The notes: generated from the sequence alone by a model not told the origin. Shown: positions 45,651-57,050, numbered from the stretch's first letter. The stretch: DNA of 64,000 bases from Curtobacterium flaccumfaciens (GCF_013359815.1 NZ_JABMCF010000035.1:62001-126000), one strand, 5' to 3'. Translations and numbers: made by a program.

Positions 45651-46307
45651 ATGGCGAACTCAACCAAGACCGTCAAGGGCCTCCTCGGCAAGAAGCTCGG
45701 GATGACCCAGGTGTGGGACGAGAACAACAAGTTCATCCCCGTCACCGTGATCGAGGTCGGCCCGAACGTGGTCACCCAGATCCGCAACGCTGAGCGCGAC
45801 GGCTACGAGGCGATCCAGATCGCCGCCGGTGCCATCGACCCGCGCAAGGTCAACAAGCCGGCCGCTGGCCACTTCGAGGCCGCTGGCGTGACCCCGCGTC
45901 GCACCCTCACCGAGATCCGTACCAACGACTCCGCTGAGTACACGCTCGGCCAGGAGCTCACCGTGGACGGCACGTTCACGGCGGGCCAGAAGGTCGACGT
46001 CGTCGGTACCTCCAAGGGCAAGGGCTTCGCCGGTGTCATGAAGCGCCACGGCTTCCACGGCGTCGGCGCCTCGCACGGTGCGCACCGCAACCACCGCAAG
46101 CCCGGCTCGATCGGTGCTTCCTCGACCCCGTCGCGCGTCTTCAAGGGCATGCGCATGGCTGGTCGTATGGGTGGCGACCGCGTGACCGTCCTCAACCTCA
46201 CGGTGCACGCCGTCGACGCCGAGAAGGGTCTGCTGCTCGTCAAGGGCGCCGTCCCCGGTGCTCGTGGCCGCTCCGTCTTCGTCCGCACCGCCGTGAAGGG
46301 TAAGTGA
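45651..46307 (+). CDS. rplC: 50S ribosomal protein L3
   Basis: 218-aa L3, an early 50S assembly protein near the peptidyl transferase centre. It shows [16 protein letters not shown], the extended loop [26 protein letters not shown] and [16 protein letters not shown], where pleuromutilin/linezolid resistance changes are known, all wild-type in appearance. GGGGCTG precedes the ATG. The rplD ATG follows at 46310, three bases after the stop. Confidence 0.98.
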   Translation: MANSTKTVKGLLGKKLGMTQVWDENNKFIPVTVIEVGPNVVTQIRNAERDGYEAIQIAAGAIDPRKVNKPAAGHFEAAGVTPRRTLTEIRTNDSAEYTLGQELTVDGTFTAGQKVDVVGTSKGKGFAGVMKRHGFHGVGASHGAHRNHRKPGSIGASSTPSRVFKGMRMAGRMGGDRVTVLNLTVHAVDAEKGLLLVKGAVPGARGRSVFVRTAVKGK

Positions 46308-46309
46308 TC

Positions 46310-46969
46310 ATGGCCACCACGACCGCAACCACGATCGACGTCCTCGACGCATCGGGTGCCAAGTCCGGCACCGTCGAGCTCCCCGCAGCTCTCTTCGACG
46401 TCGAGACCAACGTCCCGCTGATCCACCAGGTCGTCACCGCGCAGCTCGCAGCCGCGCGTCAGGGCACCCACAAGACCAAGAACCGTGGCGAAGTCCGCGG
46501 TGCCGGTCGCAAGCCGTTCAAGCAGAAGGGCACCGGCCGCGCCCGTCAGGGTTCCGTCCGTGCTCCGGAGCACACCGGCGGTGGCGTCGTCCACGGACCG
46601 ACCCCGCGCGACTACTCGCAGCGCACCCCGAAGAAGATGATCGCCGCTGCTCTGCTCGGCTCGCTCTCGGACCGCGCCCGCGGTGGCCGCATCTCCGCTG
46701 TGGAGGGCTTCGTCGCGGCTGAACTGCCGTCGACCAAGACCGCCCGCACGCTCCTCGAGAAGGTCGCGCCCGTCAAGAACGTGCTCGTCGTGCTCGAGAC
46801 GGACGACGAGCTGACGCTCAAGTCGATCCGCAACCTGTCGAACGTCCACGCGCTCTCGTACGGCCAGCTCAACGCCTACGACGTGCTGCGTTCGGACGCC
46901 GTCGTCTTCAGCAAGAGCGCCCTCGACGCCTTCATCGCGTCGAAGACCGCGAAGGAGATCACCGCATGA
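46310..46969 (+). CDS. rplD: 50S ribosomal protein L4
   Basis: 219-aa L4, lining the exit tunnel. The loop motif is seen in [25 protein letters not shown] with [16 protein letters not shown], where macrolide-resistance mutations occur. ATG 46310 is preferred over the in-frame GTG at 46304 because AAGGG then lies nine bases away. In other bacteria L4 represses the S10 operon. Its stop overlaps rplW (ATGA). Confidence 0.97.
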   Translation: MATTTATTIDVLDASGAKSGTVELPAALFDVETNVPLIHQVVTAQLAAARQGTHKTKNRGEVRGAGRKPFKQKGTGRARQGSVRAPEHTGGGVVHGPTPRDYSQRTPKKMIAAALLGSLSDRARGGRISAVEGFVAAELPSTKTARTLLEKVAPVKNVLVVLETDDELTLKSIRNLSNVHALSYGQLNAYDVLRSDAVVFSKSALDAFIASKTAKEITA

Positions 46970-47265
46970 GCGGCTTCAACAAGGACCCGCGCGACGTCAT
47001 CATCTCGCCGGTCGTCTCGGAGAAGAGCTACGCGCTCATCGACCAGGGCAAGTACACGTTCATCGTGGACCCCCGCTCGAACAAGACCGAGATCAAGCTC
47101 GCCATCGAGAAGATCTTCGACGTCAAGGTCGCGAGCATCAACACGCTGAACCGCCCGGGCAAGACCCGTCGCACCAAGTTCGGTCTCGGCAAGCGCAAGG
47201 ACACCAAGCGCGCCATCGTGACGCTCAAGTCCGGTTCGATCGACATCTTCACGGCTGTCGGCTGA
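46966..47265 (+). CDS. rplW: 50S ribosomal protein L23
   Basis: 99-aa L23, at the tunnel exit and the docking site for trigger factor and SRP. Seen: [21 protein letters not shown] and [19 protein letters not shown], with [16 protein letters not shown] closing the fold. ATG 46966 overlaps the rplD stop by four bases. rplB follows after 18 bp. Confidence 0.98.
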   Translation: MSGFNKDPRDVIISPVVSEKSYALIDQGKYTFIVDPRSNKTEIKLAIEKIFDVKVASINTLNRPGKTRRTKFGLGKRKDTKRAIVTLKSGSIDIFTAVG

Positions 47266-47283
47266 GGACCAGAGGGATAAATC

Positions 47284-48123
<840 letters not shown>

Positions 48124-48134
48124 GAGTTCAGAAG

Positions 48135-48416
48135 ATGCCACGCAGTCTGAAGAAGGGCCCCTTCGTCGACGAGCACCTGCTCCGCAAGGTCGTCACGCAG
48201 AACGAGGCCAACACCAAGAACGTGATCCGTACGTGGTCGCGTCGGTCGATGATCGTCCCGAACATGCTCGGGCACACGATCGCCGTCCACGACGGCCGCA
48301 AGCACATCCCGGTGTTCGTCACCGAGTCGATGGTCGGTCACAAGCTCGGCGAGTTCGCGCCGACCCGCACCTTCCGTGGTCACGTGAAGGACGACAAGAA
48401 GGGCCGTCGCCGCTGA
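48135..48416 (+). CDS. rpsS: 30S ribosomal protein S19
   Basis: 93-aa S19 of the subunit head, paired with S13. It opens [18 protein letters not shown] and carries [34 protein letters not shown], the standard sequence. The start ATG at 48135 follows GGAG. It sits in normal S10-operon order before rplV (25 bp). Confidence 0.98.
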   Translation: MPRSLKKGPFVDEHLLRKVVTQNEANTKNVIRTWSRRSMIVPNMLGHTIAVHDGRKHIPVFVTESMVGHKLGEFAPTRTFRGHVKDDKKGRRR

Positions 48417-48441
48417 GGCGGCGACGCAGAGGAGGAACGAA

Positions 48442-48834
48442 ATGGTGGAGTCGATCGCACGCGTGCGACACATCCGCGTCACGCCTCAGAAGGCCCGTCG
48501 CGTCATCGAGCTGATCCGCGGCAAGCAGGCCCACGAGGCCCTCGCCATCCTGAAGTTCGCCCCCCAGGGCGCTTCGGAGCCCGTGTACAAGCTGGTCGCC
48601 TCGGCGATCGCGAACGCACGGGTCAAGGCGGACTCGACGAACAGCTTCCTCGACGAGCGCGACCTCTACGTGAGCCGCGTCTTCGTCGACGAGGGCACGA
48701 CCCTGAAGCGGTTCCAGCCGCGCGCCCAGGGCCGCGCCTTCCGCATCAACAAGCGCACCAGCCACATCACGGTCGTCCTCGCGACGCCCGACGAGGCCGA
48801 GGTTGCCGCGACGAGCAAGAAGGCGAGCAAGTAA
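48442..48834 (+). CDS. rplV: 50S ribosomal protein L22
   Basis: 130-aa L22, lining the exit tunnel opposite L4. It has [24 protein letters not shown] and the beta-hairpin region [32 protein letters not shown] short Ala/Glu/Lys tail ([13 protein letters not shown]) extends the C-terminus slightly. GAGGAGG is upstream of the ATG. Its TAA overlaps the rpsC ATG (TAATG). Confidence 0.98.
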   Translation: MVESIARVRHIRVTPQKARRVIELIRGKQAHEALAILKFAPQGASEPVYKLVASAIANARVKADSTNSFLDERDLYVSRVFVDEGTTLKRFQPRAQGRAFRINKRTSHITVVLATPDEAEVAATSKKASK

Positions 48835-49646
48835 TGGGCCAGAAGGTCAACCCGTACGGCTTCCGTCTCGGGATCACGACGGACCACGTCTCGCACTGGT
48901 TCACCGACAGCAAGAAGGCCGGTCAGCGCTACGCCGACTACGTGGCCGAGGACATCAAGGTGCGCGAGTACCTGAAGAAGACCCTCGACCGCGCCGGCGT
49001 CGCACGCATCGAGCTCGAGCGCACCCGTGACCGTGTCCGCGTGGACATCCACACGGCTCGTCCGGGCATCGTCATCGGCCGCCGCGGCGCCGAAGCGGAG
49101 CGCGTTCGCGGTGAGCTCGAGAAGCTCACCAAGAAGCAGATCCAGCTGAACATCCTCGAGGTCAAGAACCCCGAGACCGAGGCCCAGCTCGTCGCGCAGG
49201 GCATCGCCGAGCAGCTCTCCGCTCGTGTCGCGTTCCGTCGCGCCATGCGCAAGGGCCTGCAGGGTGCACAGCGCGCCGGCGCCAAGGGTGTCCGCATCCA
49301 GGTGTCGGGTCGTCTCGGCGGCGCCGAGATGTCGCGTTCGGAGTTCTACCGCGAAGGCCGTGTGCCGCTGCACACCCTCCGCGCGAACATCGACTACGGC
49401 TTCTACGAGGCCCGGACCACGTTCGGCCGCATCGGCGTGAAGGTCTGGATCTACAAGGGCGACATCACGAACAAGGAGCTCGCTCGCGAGCAGGCGAACC
49501 AGCGTTCGTCGCGCCCGGAGCGTCGTGGCGGCCCGCGCGGTGAGCGTGGCGACCGTGGCGGCGACCGTCGTGGCGGCGACCGCGGTGACCGTCGTCCGCA
49601 GCAGGCCCCGCAGGACGCGCCGGCCGGCGCAGGAGTTGAGGCGTAA
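48834..49646 (+). CDS. rpsC: 30S ribosomal protein S3 with RG-rich tail
   Basis: 270-aa S3 of the mRNA entry tunnel. The body is normal: [17 protein letters not shown], the KH motif [16 protein letters not shown], and [17 protein letters not shown]. After about residue 222 comes a tail rich in Arg, Gly and Asp ([20 protein letters not shown]), then a neutral Gln/Pro/Ala end. E. coli S3 has 233 aa. Such tails may bind RNA. ATG at 48834 overlaps the rplV stop. Confidence 0.97.
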   Translation: MGQKVNPYGFRLGITTDHVSHWFTDSKKAGQRYADYVAEDIKVREYLKKTLDRAGVARIELERTRDRVRVDIHTARPGIVIGRRGAEAERVRGELEKLTKKQIQLNILEVKNPETEAQLVAQGIAEQLSARVAFRRAMRKGLQGAQRAGAKGVRIQVSGRLGGAEMSRSEFYREGRVPLHTLRANIDYGFYEARTTFGRIGVKVWIYKGDITNKELAREQANQRSSRPERRGGPRGERGDRGGDRRGGDRGDRRPQQAPQDAPAGAGVEA

Positions 49647-49648
49647 CC

Positions 49649-50068
49649 ATGCTTATTCCCCGTCGAGTCAAGCACCGCAAGCAGCACCACCCGAAGCGTT
49701 CGGGTCAGGCCACCGGTGGTACCAAGGTCAGCTTCGGCGACTACGGCATCCAGGCCCTCACCCCGGCGTACGTGACCAACCGTCAGATCGAGTCCGCTCG
49801 TATCGCCATGACGCGTCACATCAAGCGTGGTGGCAAGGTCTGGATCAACATCTACCCGGACCGTCCGCTGACCAAGAAGCCCGCTGAGACCCGCATGGGT
49901 TCCGGTAAGGGTTCGCCCGAGTGGTGGGTCGCGAACGTGAAGCCGGGCCGGGTGCTCTTCGAGCTCTCCGGCGTCAGCGAGGAGATCGCCCGTGAGGCGT
50001 TGACTCGTGCAATCCACAAGCTGCCCCTCAAGGCACGCATCATCAAGCGCGAGGAGGGCGACGCATAA
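49649..50068 (+). CDS. rplP: 50S ribosomal protein L16
   Basis: 139-aa L16, near the A-site tRNA. It shows [19 protein letters not shown], then [25 protein letters not shown] and [19 protein letters not shown], the standard fold. It starts two bases after the rpsC stop, and its own stop overlaps the rpmC ATG (TAATG). Confidence 0.98.
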   Translation: MLIPRRVKHRKQHHPKRSGQATGGTKVSFGDYGIQALTPAYVTNRQIESARIAMTRHIKRGGKVWINIYPDRPLTKKPAETRMGSGKGSPEWWVANVKPGRVLFELSGVSEEIAREALTRAIHKLPLKARIIKREEGDA

Positions 50069-50388
50069 TGGCGATCGGTTCCAAGGAGCTCCGTCCGACG
50101 GAGCTCGACACGTTCGAGAACGAGCGTCTCGCTGACGAGCTGAAGAAGGCCAAGGAGGAACTCTTCAACCTCCGCTTCCAGTCGGCCACCGGCCAGCTGG
50201 AGAGCCACGGTCGTCTCCGTGCCGTCAAGCGCGACATCGCCCGCATCTACACCGTCCTCCGCGAGCGCGAGCTCGGCATCCGTGCCACTCCCGCGCCCGT
50301 CGAGACCGCCCCCAAGGCCAAGAAGACGACGAAGAAGGCTGACAAGCCGGCCGAGTCGACCGAGGCCGAGACCGCCGAGGAGAAGTAA
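50068..50388 (+). CDS. rpmC: 50S ribosomal protein L29 with C-terminal extension
   Basis: 106-aa L29; typical bacterial forms are 60-75 aa. The first 72 or so residues are the normal two-helix fold ([40 protein letters not shown]). The rest is a tail of Ala/Lys/Glu/Thr ([19 protein letters not shown]) ending acidic. L29 lies beside the tunnel exit, so the tail could reach ribosome-bound factors. Start and stop overlap rplP and rpsQ (TAATG at both ends). Confidence 0.95.
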   Translation: MAIGSKELRPTELDTFENERLADELKKAKEELFNLRFQSATGQLESHGRLRAVKRDIARIYTVLRERELGIRATPAPVETAPKAKKTTKKADKPAESTEAETAEEK

Positions 50389-50672
50389 TGGCGAACGAAG
50401 AGAAGAACTCCGCCGCCCTCACTCGCGGCTACCGCAAGACGCGTCGCGGGTACGTGACGAGCGACAAGATGGACAAGACCATCGTGGTCGAGGTCGAGGA
50501 CCGCGTGAAGCACGCGCTCTACGGCAAGATCATCCGTCGCACGTCCAAGGTGAAGGCCCACGACGAGCTCGGCACCGCTGGTGTCGGCGACCTCGTCGTG
50601 ATCAGCGAGACCCGTCCCCTCAGCGCCTCCAAGCGCTGGCGCCTGGTCGAGATCCTCGAGAAGGCCAAGTAG
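50388..50672 (+). CDS. rpsQ: 30S ribosomal protein S17
   Basis: 94-aa S17, a primary 16S binder with an OB fold. Seen: [36 protein letters not shown] and [25 protein letters not shown]. It starts on the last base of the rpmC stop. A 31-bp gap separates it from rplN; in E. coli the S10/spc boundary lies at this point, but I see no terminator or promoter here. Confidence 0.98.
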   Translation: MANEEKNSAALTRGYRKTRRGYVTSDKMDKTIVVEVEDRVKHALYGKIIRRTSKVKAHDELGTAGVGDLVVISETRPLSASKRWRLVEILEKAK

Positions 50673-50703
50673 GCCTCGGCCTGCTTCGGAATAGGAGACA
50701 GCA

Positions 50704-51072
50704 GTGATTCAGCAGGAATCCCGCCTGAAGGTCGCCGACAACACGGGTGCCAAGGAGATCTTGACCATCCGCGTGCTCGGTGGCTCGGGTCGTCGCTACG
50801 CCGGCCTCGGTGACGTCATCGTCGCCACGGTGAAGGACGCCATCCCCGGCGGCAACGTGAAGAAGGGTGACGTCGTCAAGGCAGTCATCGTTCGCACCAA
50901 GAAGGAGACCCGTCGTCAGGACGGCTCCTACATCAAGTTCGACGAGAACGCGGCAGTGATCCTCAAGGCCGACGGCGACCCGCGCGGTACGCGCATCTTC
51001 GGTCCGGTCGGTCGCGAGCTCCGTGACAAGAAGTTCATGAAGATCATCTCGCTCGCGCCGGAGGTGCTGTAA
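50704..51072 (+). CDS. rplN: 50S ribosomal protein L14
   Basis: 122-aa L14, at the subunit interface and the RsfS silencing site. It begins [17 protein letters not shown] and has [21 protein letters not shown] and the final [16 protein letters not shown]. The start is GTG at 50704, behind AGGAGA. It is four bases from rplX, in the usual spc order. Confidence 0.98.
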   Translation: MIQQESRLKVADNTGAKEILTIRVLGGSGRRYAGLGDVIVATVKDAIPGGNVKKGDVVKAVIVRTKKETRRQDGSYIKFDENAAVILKADGDPRGTRIFGPVGRELRDKKFMKIISLAPEVL

Positions 51073-51075
51073 GCC

Positions 51076-51435
51076 ATGGCGAACATCAAGAAGGGTGACC
51101 TCGTCCAGGTCATCACGGGCGCGACGCAGGAGCGTGGCGGCGACCGTGGCAAGCAGGGCAAGGTCATCGAGGTCCTCAAGGACAAGAACCGCGTCGTCGT
51201 CGAGGGCGTGAACTTCGTCACGAAGCACGTCCGCGTCGGTCAGACGCAGCGTGGTTCGAAGACCGGTGGCATCGAGCAGCACGAAGCCTCGATCCACGTC
51301 TCGAACGTCGCACTCGTCGACCCGAAGACGAAGAAGCCGACGCGTGTCGGCTTCCGCACCGAAGAGGTGGAGAAGGACGGCGTCAAGAAGACCGTCCGTG
51401 TCCGCTACGCGAAGAAGTCTGGTGAGAAGCTCTGA
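51076..51435 (+). CDS. rplX: 50S ribosomal protein L24
   Basis: 119-aa L24, one of two assembly initiators of the 50S subunit. A KOW motif is present ([27 protein letters not shown]), followed by [17 protein letters not shown] and a Lys-rich C-terminus. The stop overlaps the rplE ATG (TGATG), so the two are coupled. Confidence 0.98.
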   Translation: MANIKKGDLVQVITGATQERGGDRGKQGKVIEVLKDKNRVVVEGVNFVTKHVRVGQTQRGSKTGGIEQHEASIHVSNVALVDPKTKKPTRVGFRTEEVEKDGVKKTVRVRYAKKSGEKL

Positions 51436-52025
51436 TGACTGACACGACTGCTGCGCCCGCTGGCAAGATCCAGCCGCGCCTCAAGCAGAAGTACCTGGCC
51501 GAGATCAAGACGGCCCTCACCGAGCAGTTCGGTTACGCGAACGTCAACCAGGTCCCCGGCCTGGTCAAGGTCGTCGTGAACACCGGTGTCGGCGAGGCCG
51601 CTCGTGACTCCAAGATCATCGAGGGGGCCATCAAGGACCTCACGGCGATCACGGGTCAGAAGCCCCAGGTCAACATCGCCCGCAAGTCCATCGCACAGTT
51701 CAAGCTGCGCGAGGGTCAGGCCATCGGCGCGCACGTCACCCTCCGTGGTGACCGCGCGTGGGAGTTCCTGGACCGCCTGGTGACGCTCGCACTGCCCCGC
51801 ATCCGCGACTTCCGCGGTCTCAGCGACAAGCAGTTCGACGGCAACGGCAACTACACGTTCGGTCTCACGGAGCAGTCCGTGTTCCACGAGATCGACCAGG
51901 ACCGCATCGACCGTGTCCGCGGCTTCGACATCACTGTCGTCACCACCGCGAAGACGGACGACGAGGGACGCGCGCTGCTCCGCCAGCTCGGCTTCCCGTT
52001 CCGCTCCAACGAGCAGACGGTCTAA
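51435..52025 (+). CDS. rplE: 50S ribosomal protein L5
   Basis: 196-aa L5, a 5S rRNA binder in the central protuberance. Seen: [57 protein letters not shown] and [10 protein letters not shown] in the related form [10 protein letters not shown]. The N-terminus carries about ten extra residues ([10 protein letters not shown]). It ends at a TAA; a terminator hairpin, not rpsN, comes next. Confidence 0.98.
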   Translation: MTDTTAAPAGKIQPRLKQKYLAEIKTALTEQFGYANVNQVPGLVKVVVNTGVGEAARDSKIIEGAIKDLTAITGQKPQVNIARKSIAQFKLREGQAIGAHVTLRGDRAWEFLDRLVTLALPRIRDFRGLSDKQFDGNGNYTFGLTEQSVFHEIDQDRIDRVRGFDITVVTTAKTDDEGRALLRQLGFPFRSNEQTV

Positions 52026-52038
52026 ACTACTTCGGGCG

Positions 52039-52074
52039 GTGCGGGCCGGAGGATTCACGTCCTCCGGCCCGCAC
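52039..52074 (+). terminator. terminator inside the spc operon between rplE and rpsH
   Basis: A perfect 15-bp stem: GTGCGGGCCGGAGGA (52039-52053), loop TTCACG, TCCTCCGGCCCGCAC (52060-52074). It fills the place normally taken by rpsN. The remaining bases to 52178 hold the rpsH ribosome site but no clear promoter. Confidence 0.88.
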
Positions 52075-52178
52075 GCACGAACACACCGATCTCGGGGAAC
52101 CGCCCCGGGATCACTCGATCGCTCAGGTCGGCATTCGTGGAACGGGTGTCGAAACCAGGCGAGAAATGGACGAACATC

Positions 52179-52577
52179 ATGACGATGACCGATCCGGTCG
52201 CAGACATGCTGACCAGATTGCGGAACGCGAACTCCGCGCACCACGACGCAGTCGCGCTCCCGAGCTCCAAGCTCAAGAAGAACATCGCCGACATCCTCAA
52301 GCGTGAGGGCTACATCAGCGAGTGGAAGGTGGAGGACGCCCGAGTCGGGCAGACCCTCACCATCGACCTGAAGTACGGCCCCGAGCGCGAGCGTTCGATC
52401 GCCGGCATCAAGCGCGTCTCGAAGCCGGGCCTCCGGGTCTACGCGAAGTCGACGGAGATCCCCCAGGTCCTCGGTGGCCTCGGCGTGGCGATCCTCTCGA
52501 CCTCCTCCGGCCTCCTGACCGACCGCGAAGCCGAGCAGAAGGGCGTGGGTGGGGAAGTCCTCGCCTACGTGTGGTGA
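52179..52577 (+). CDS. rpsH: 30S ribosomal protein S8
   Basis: 132-aa S8, a central-domain assembly protein and, in E. coli, the repressor of the spc operon. The fold is clear: [35 protein letters not shown] and the C-terminal [23 protein letters not shown] 52179 gives the family's usual length; a GTG at 52137 would add 14 unrelated residues. It follows a 153-bp gap with a terminator. rplF starts six bases after the stop. Confidence 0.97.
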   Translation: MTMTDPVADMLTRLRNANSAHHDAVALPSSKLKKNIADILKREGYISEWKVEDARVGQTLTIDLKYGPERERSIAGIKRVSKPGLRVYAKSTEIPQVLGGLGVAILSTSSGLLTDREAEQKGVGGEVLAYVW

Positions 52578-52583
52578 TCGACA

Positions 52584-53120
52584 ATGTCACGAATCGGACG
52601 TCTCCCCATCGACATCCCCGCCGGCGTCACCGTCTCCGTTGACGGTCAGAACGTGGCGGTCAAGGGCCCGAAGGGCGAGCTCGCGCTCGTCATCGCGGAG
52701 CCCATCCAGGCCAAGGTCGAGGAGAACCAGGTCCTCGTCACCCGTCCGGACGACGAGCGCGAGTCGCGTTCGCTCCACGGACTGACCCGGACCCTCATCG
52801 CCAACAACATCATCGGCGTGACCCAGGGCTACACCAAGGGCCTCGAGGTCGTCGGTACGGGTTACCGTGTCGCGGCCAAGGGCTCGAACCTCGAGTTCGC
52901 CCTCGGGTACTCCCACTCGATCACGGTCGAGCCGCCGGCGGGCATCAGCTTCGCGGTGGAGGGCAACAACAAGGTCACCGTCGCCGGTATCGACAAGCAG
53001 GCTGTCGGCGAGGTCGCCGCGAACATCCGGAAGCTCCGGAAGCCCGAGCCCTACAAGGGCAAGGGTGTCCGTTACGCCGGCGAGAACGTGCGCCGCAAGG
53101 CCGGAAAGTCAGGTAAGTGA
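52584..53120 (+). CDS. rplF: 50S ribosomal protein L6
   Basis: 178-aa L6, beside the sarcin-ricin loop. Two repeated alpha/beta domains are seen: [20 protein letters not shown] with VKGPKGEL, and [19 protein letters not shown] with the motif [16 protein letters not shown] and a C-terminal RRKAGKSGK. Length is standard. The rplR start lies three bases after the stop. Confidence 0.98.
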   Translation: MSRIGRLPIDIPAGVTVSVDGQNVAVKGPKGELALVIAEPIQAKVEENQVLVTRPDDERESRSLHGLTRTLIANNIIGVTQGYTKGLEVVGTGYRVAAKGSNLEFALGYSHSITVEPPAGISFAVEGNNKVTVAGIDKQAVGEVAANIRKLRKPEPYKGKGVRYAGENVRRKAGKSGK

Positions 53121-53122
53121 TC

Positions 53123-53497
53123 ATGGGACTCCTCAAGACACGAGGCAAGAGCAAGGCGGCCGCCAAGGCGCGTCGTCACAACCGTCTCCGCAAGAAGATC
53201 ACCGGCACCGAGGCTCGTCCCCGTCTCGCCGTCACCCGCTCGTCGCGTCACGTGTTCGTGCAGGTCATCGACGACTCGAAGGGTCACACCCTCGCAAGCG
53301 CCTCGACGATGGAGGCAGACCTCCGCTCGTTCGACGGCGACAAGACCGCCAAGGCCCGTCGCGTCGGTGAGCTCCTCGCCGAGCGCGCGAAGTCGGCTGG
53401 CGTCGAGGCCGTGGTCTTCGACCGCGGTGGCAGCAAGTACGCCGGTCGCGTCGCCGCGATCGCCGATGGTGCCCGTGAAGGAGGGCTGAACCTGTGA
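53123..53497 (+). CDS. rplR: 50S ribosomal protein L18
   Basis: 124-aa L18, a 5S rRNA binder. Seen: [45 protein letters not shown] and [27 protein letters not shown] 53123 was chosen over GTG 53117 because AGGTAAG then has correct spacing. Its stop overlaps the GTG of rpsE (GTGA). Confidence 0.97.
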   Translation: MGLLKTRGKSKAAAKARRHNRLRKKITGTEARPRLAVTRSSRHVFVQVIDDSKGHTLASASTMEADLRSFDGDKTAKARRVGELLAERAKSAGVEAVVFDRGGSKYAGRVAAIADGAREGGLNL

Positions 53498-54342
53498 GCG
53501 ACAACGCGAACACCAACGAAGACGCCAAGACCGAGGCCGTCGAGGCCACGGAGACCGAGGCTGTCGAGACCACGGAGACCACCGAGGCGAGCACGGAGGC
53601 CACGGCCACCGACGCAACTGCCGAGGCGACCACCGAGGGCGCCAAGACCGGTAAGGAGGCGGAGGCACCTGCCGTCGCCGAGCGTCCGGTCGAGACCGCC
53701 GCGGGCTCCGCGTCGAACAACCGCGACTCCGCTGACAACCGTGGCCGTCGTGGTGGCGGTCGTGACCGTCAGCAGGGCCGCGACCGCAACAACCGCGGTG
53801 GCGACAGCCAGTTCCTCGAGCGCGTGGTGACCATCAACCGCGTCTCGAAGGTCGTCAAGGGTGGTCGTCGCTTCAGCTTCACGGCGCTCGTCGTCGTCGG
53901 TGACGGCAACGGCCTCGTCGGCGTCGGCTACGGCAAGGCCAAGGAGGTCCCCACGGCGATCTCCAAGGGTGTCGAAGAGGCGAAGAAGAACTTCTTCCGC
54001 GTACCCCGCGTCGGCAACACGATCCCGCACCCGGTGCAGGGTGAAGCCGCCGCTGGCGTCGTCCTCCTGCGTCCGGCCGGCCCCGGTACCGGTGTCATCG
54101 CCGGTGGTCCGGTCCGCGCCGTGCTCGAGTGCGCCGGCATCCACGACGTCCTGAGCAAGTCGCTCGGCTCGTCGAACACCATCAACATCGTGCACGCGAC
54201 CGTCGAGGCCCTGAAGCAGCTCGAGGAGCCCCGCGCCGTCGCGAGCCGTCGTGGCCTCGACGTCGAGCGGGTCGTCCCGGCCCGTCTGCTCCAGGCCGAG
54301 GCCGCAGCCCTGCGTGCCGCGACCGAGAAGGCAGGTGCGTGA
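53494..54342 (+). CDS. rpsE: 30S ribosomal protein S5 with long N-terminal extension
   Basis: 282-aa S5; E. coli S5 is 167 aa. The conserved part starts near residue 107 ([20 protein letters not shown]) with [20 protein letters not shown] and the [15 protein letters not shown] domain, ending in a helical tail. Before it lie about 70 acidic residues of Thr/Glu/Ala, then about 30 Arg/Asn/Gly/Gln-rich residues ([20 protein letters not shown]). The GTG at 53494 has GGAGGG eight bases upstream and overlaps the rplR stop, so the extension is very likely translated. S5 sits at the mRNA entry site. Confidence 0.96.
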   Translation: MSDNANTNEDAKTEAVEATETEAVETTETTEASTEATATDATAEATTEGAKTGKEAEAPAVAERPVETAAGSASNNRDSADNRGRRGGGRDRQQGRDRNNRGGDSQFLERVVTINRVSKVVKGGRRFSFTALVVVGDGNGLVGVGYGKAKEVPTAISKGVEEAKKNFFRVPRVGNTIPHPVQGEAAAGVVLLRPAGPGTGVIAGGPVRAVLECAGIHDVLSKSLGSSNTINIVHATVEALKQLEEPRAVASRRGLDVERVVPARLLQAEAAALRAATEKAGA

Positions 54343-54527
54343 TGGCGATGCTGAAGATCACGCAGATCAAGTCCGTTATCAGCGAGAAGCAGTACCAGCG
54401 CGACACCCTGCGCAGCCTGGGCCTCAAGCGCATCGGCCGTTCGGTCGAGCGTGAGGACAACTCCCAGAACCGTGGGTACATCGCGACGGTGGCGCACCTC
54501 GTGAAGGTCGAGGAGGTCGACGCATGA
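54342..54527 (+). CDS. rpmD: 50S ribosomal protein L30
   Basis: 61-aa L30, a small peripheral 50S protein. It has [20 protein letters not shown] and the family's [16 protein letters not shown] followed by [15 protein letters not shown]. Length fits the usual 58-62 aa. It is coupled on both sides: its ATG overlaps the rpsE stop and its stop overlaps rplO (ATGA). Confidence 0.98.
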   Translation: MAMLKITQIKSVISEKQYQRDTLRSLGLKRIGRSVEREDNSQNRGYIATVAHLVKVEEVDA

Positions 54528-54988
54528 GCGACGAGAAGAACGAGCGCGTGCAGGTGCTGAAGCTGCACCACCTCCGTCCTGCAGAGGGCGCCAAGAAGGA
54601 CCGCACCCGTGTGGGTCGCGGTGAGGGCTCGAAGGGCAAGACCGCTGGGCGTGGTACCAAGGGCACGAAGGCCCGTTACCAGGTCCGGGTCGGCTTCGAG
54701 GGTGGGCAGATGCCGCTGCACATGCGCACCCCGAAGCTCCGCGGGTTCAAGAACCCGTTCCGGGTCGAGTACCAGGTCGTGAACCTGGACAAGATCTCGG
54801 AGCTCTACCCCGATGGTGGCGACGTCACCGTTGCGGGCCTGGTCGCCAAGGGCGCCGTCCGCAAGAACGAGAAGGTCAAGGTTCTCGGTCAGGGTGACAT
54901 CACCGTGAAGATCACGGTCACGGTCGACAAGGTCTCGGCGTCCGCCGCCGAGAAGATCGTGGCTGCTGGCGGCACCGTCTCCCAGTAA
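54524..54988 (+). CDS. rplO: 50S ribosomal protein L15
   Basis: 154-aa L15, a late 50S assembly protein. Seen: [20 protein letters not shown] with [37 protein letters not shown] and a C-terminal ribosomal L18e/L15-type fold ending [16 protein letters not shown] 54524 overlaps the rpmD stop. A hairpin directly after it separates it from secY. Confidence 0.98.
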   Translation: MSDEKNERVQVLKLHHLRPAEGAKKDRTRVGRGEGSKGKTAGRGTKGTKARYQVRVGFEGGQMPLHMRTPKLRGFKNPFRVEYQVVNLDKISELYPDGGDVTVAGLVAKGAVRKNEKVKVLGQGDITVKITVTVDKVSASAAEKIVAAGGTVSQ

Positions 54989-54995
54989 CCCCCGT

Positions 54996-55027
54996 CGGCG
55001 GCCCGTGCGTTTGCGCACGGGCCGCCG
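54996..55027 (+). terminator. terminator between rplO and secY
   Basis: CGGCGGCCCGTGCG (54996-55009), loop TTTG, CGCACGGGCCGCCG (55014-55027): 14 bp perfect. TTACGGTTTCCTT follows. It starts eight bases after the rplO stop. Confidence 0.88.
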
Positions 55028-55135
55028 TTACGGTTTCCTTGACAGTGGCCGGCATCCGCCAGCCGGGTCGGCCCTGCCGACCGAAACCGGTCCGGCCGCG
55101 ATCGACGGCCCCGGTCCCACAAGTTCGGAGTCATC

Positions 55136-56458
55136 GTGTTCAGAGCGGTCGCGCGCATCATGCGCACCCCTGATCTTCGCAAGAAGATCGGCTTCACCCT
55201 CGCGATCATCGCGCTGTTCCGTCTCGGGTCGTACATCCCGGCACCGTTCGTCGACTACGCCGCCGTGCAGAGCTGTCTCGCCAGCGCGTCGTCCTCCGGC
55301 GGTCTCTACGACCTCATCAACCTCTTCTCCGGCGGCGCGCTGCTGAAGCTCTCGGTCTTCGCGCTCGGCATCATGCCGTACATCACGTCGTCGATCATCG
55401 TGCAGCTCCTGCGTGTGGTCATCCCGCACTTCGACACCCTCTACAAGGAGGGCCAGTCGGGCCAGGCGAAGCTGACGCAGTACACGCGCTACCTCACCAT
55501 CGCGCTCGGTGTGCTGCAGTCCACGACCCTGATCACGGTCGCCCGCTCCGGCGCCCTGTTCGGCACCAACGCCTCCGCGTCCTGCACGTCGATCATCTCG
55601 AACGACAGCTGGTACGCCATCATGCTGATGGTCGTCACGCTGACCGCGGGTACCGGCCTCATCATGTGGATGGGCGAGCTCGTCACCGAGCGCGGCATCG
55701 GCAACGGCATGTCGCTCCTGATCTTCACGTCGATCGCGGCGCAGTTCCCGTCGGCGCTCTGGGCGATCGAGCAATCGCAGTCGTTCGAGCTCTTCCTGTT
55801 CGTGATCCTGGTCGGACTCGTGATCATGATGGCCGTCGTGTTCGTCGAGCAGTCACAGCGGCGGATCCCCGTGCAGTACGCCAAGCGCATGGTCGGGCGG
55901 CGGACGTACGGCGGCAACAACACCTACATCCCGATCAAGGTGAACATGGCCGGCGTCGTGCCCGTCATCTTCGCCTCGTCGCTGCTGTACCTGCCGGCCC
56001 TGATCGCGCAGTTCAACCAGCCCTCGGACGGTTCCGAGCCGGCCGCGTGGGTGACCTGGATCCAGAACAACCTGACCTCGGGTGACAACTGGTTCTACAT
56101 GGTCCTGTACTTCCTGCTCATCGTCGGGTTCACGTACTTCTACGTGGCGATCACCTTCAACCCCGAAGAGGTCGCCGACAACATGAAGAAGTACGGCGGG
56201 TTCATCCCCGGCATCCGTGCCGGTCGTCCGACCGCCGAGTACCTCGACTACGTCCTCACCCGGGTGACGCTGCCCGGTTCGCTCTACCTCGGTCTCATCG
56301 CGCTCATCCCGCTGGCAGCACTGGCGCTGTTCGGCGCGAACCAGAACTTCCCGTTCGGTGGCGCGAGCATCCTCATCATCGTAGGTGTCGGTCTCGAGAC
56401 CGTGAAGCAGATCGACTCGCAACTGCAGCAGCGTCACTACGAAGGGCTTCTCCGTTGA
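55136..56458 (+). CDS. secY: preprotein translocase subunit SecY
   Basis: 440-aa channel-forming subunit of the Sec translocon, with ten membrane segments. It begins [26 protein letters not shown] (TM1), then [25 protein letters not shown] with the plug/TM2 region, and keeps the cytosolic loop [10 protein letters not shown] and the C-terminal [13 protein letters not shown]. The 147-bp gap upstream contains a consensus TTGACA (55039-55044) but no clear -10. GTG 55136 follows CGGAG. adk overlaps its stop (TTGA). Confidence 0.98.
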   Translation: MFRAVARIMRTPDLRKKIGFTLAIIALFRLGSYIPAPFVDYAAVQSCLASASSSGGLYDLINLFSGGALLKLSVFALGIMPYITSSIIVQLLRVVIPHFDTLYKEGQSGQAKLTQYTRYLTIALGVLQSTTLITVARSGALFGTNASASCTSIISNDSWYAIMLMVVTLTAGTGLIMWMGELVTERGIGNGMSLLIFTSIAAQFPSALWAIEQSQSFELFLFVILVGLVIMMAVVFVEQSQRRIPVQYAKRMVGRRTYGGNNTYIPIKVNMAGVVPVIFASSLLYLPALIAQFNQPSDGSEPAAWVTWIQNNLTSGDNWFYMVLYFLLIVGFTYFYVAITFNPEEVADNMKKYGGFIPGIRAGRPTAEYLDYVLTRVTLPGSLYLGLIALIPLAALALFGANQNFPFGGASILIIVGVGLETVKQIDSQLQQRHYEGLLR

Positions 56459-57045
56459 GCGCACGTCTCATCATCGTCGGACCTCCCGGAGCCGGGAAGG
56501 GCACCCAGGCCGGCCGCATCGCCGACTCCTTCGGGATCCCCGCGATCTCGACCGGGGACATCTTCCGCAAGAACGTGGCAGAGGGCACGCCCCTCGGTGT
56601 GCAGGCGAAGGCGATCATGGACGCCGGCGACTACGTGCCGGACTCCCTGACGAACGAGCTCGTGAAGTCCCGCCTGCAGGAGCCCGACGCCGAGCACGGC
56701 TTCCTGTTGGACGGCTACCCGCGAACGGTCGGTCAGGTCGAGTACCTCGACGCGCTGCTCGCTGAGCAGGGCACCGGGATCGACGCCGTCGTGCAGCTCG
56801 TCGCCGACCAGGACGAGCTCGTCGGTCGCCTGCTCAAGCGCGCCGAGGACCAGGGCCGCAGCGACGACAACGAGGAGACGATCCGTCGTCGCCAGCAGGT
56901 CTACGCCGAGCAGACGGCGCCCATCGTGGCGGCGTACGGCGAGCGTGGCCTCGTGGTCGACGTCGACGGCCTCGGTGCCATCGACGAGGTCGGCGACCGC
57001 ATCCAGACGGCACTGGCGGGCCGCGGGCTCTCCGCGACCGTCTGA
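56455..57045 (+). CDS. adk: adenylate kinase
   Basis: 196-aa enzyme that interconverts ATP + AMP and 2 ADP. P-loop [10 protein letters not shown] (about residues 9-18), AMP-binding [10 protein letters not shown], and the lid-strand [13 protein letters not shown] are present. The lid is the short type, without a zinc-binding insertion, as expected at this length. The start is TTG at 56455, overlapping the secY stop, with AAGGG eight bases upstream. map follows after 5 bp, the common secY-adk-map order. Confidence 0.97.
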   Translation: MSARLIIVGPPGAGKGTQAGRIADSFGIPAISTGDIFRKNVAEGTPLGVQAKAIMDAGDYVPDSLTNELVKSRLQEPDAEHGFLLDGYPRTVGQVEYLDALLAEQGTGIDAVVQLVADQDELVGRLLKRAEDQGRSDDNEETIRRRQQVYAEQTAPIVAAYGERGLVVDVDGLGAIDEVGDRIQTALAGRGLSATV

Positions 57046-57050
57046 CCAGC

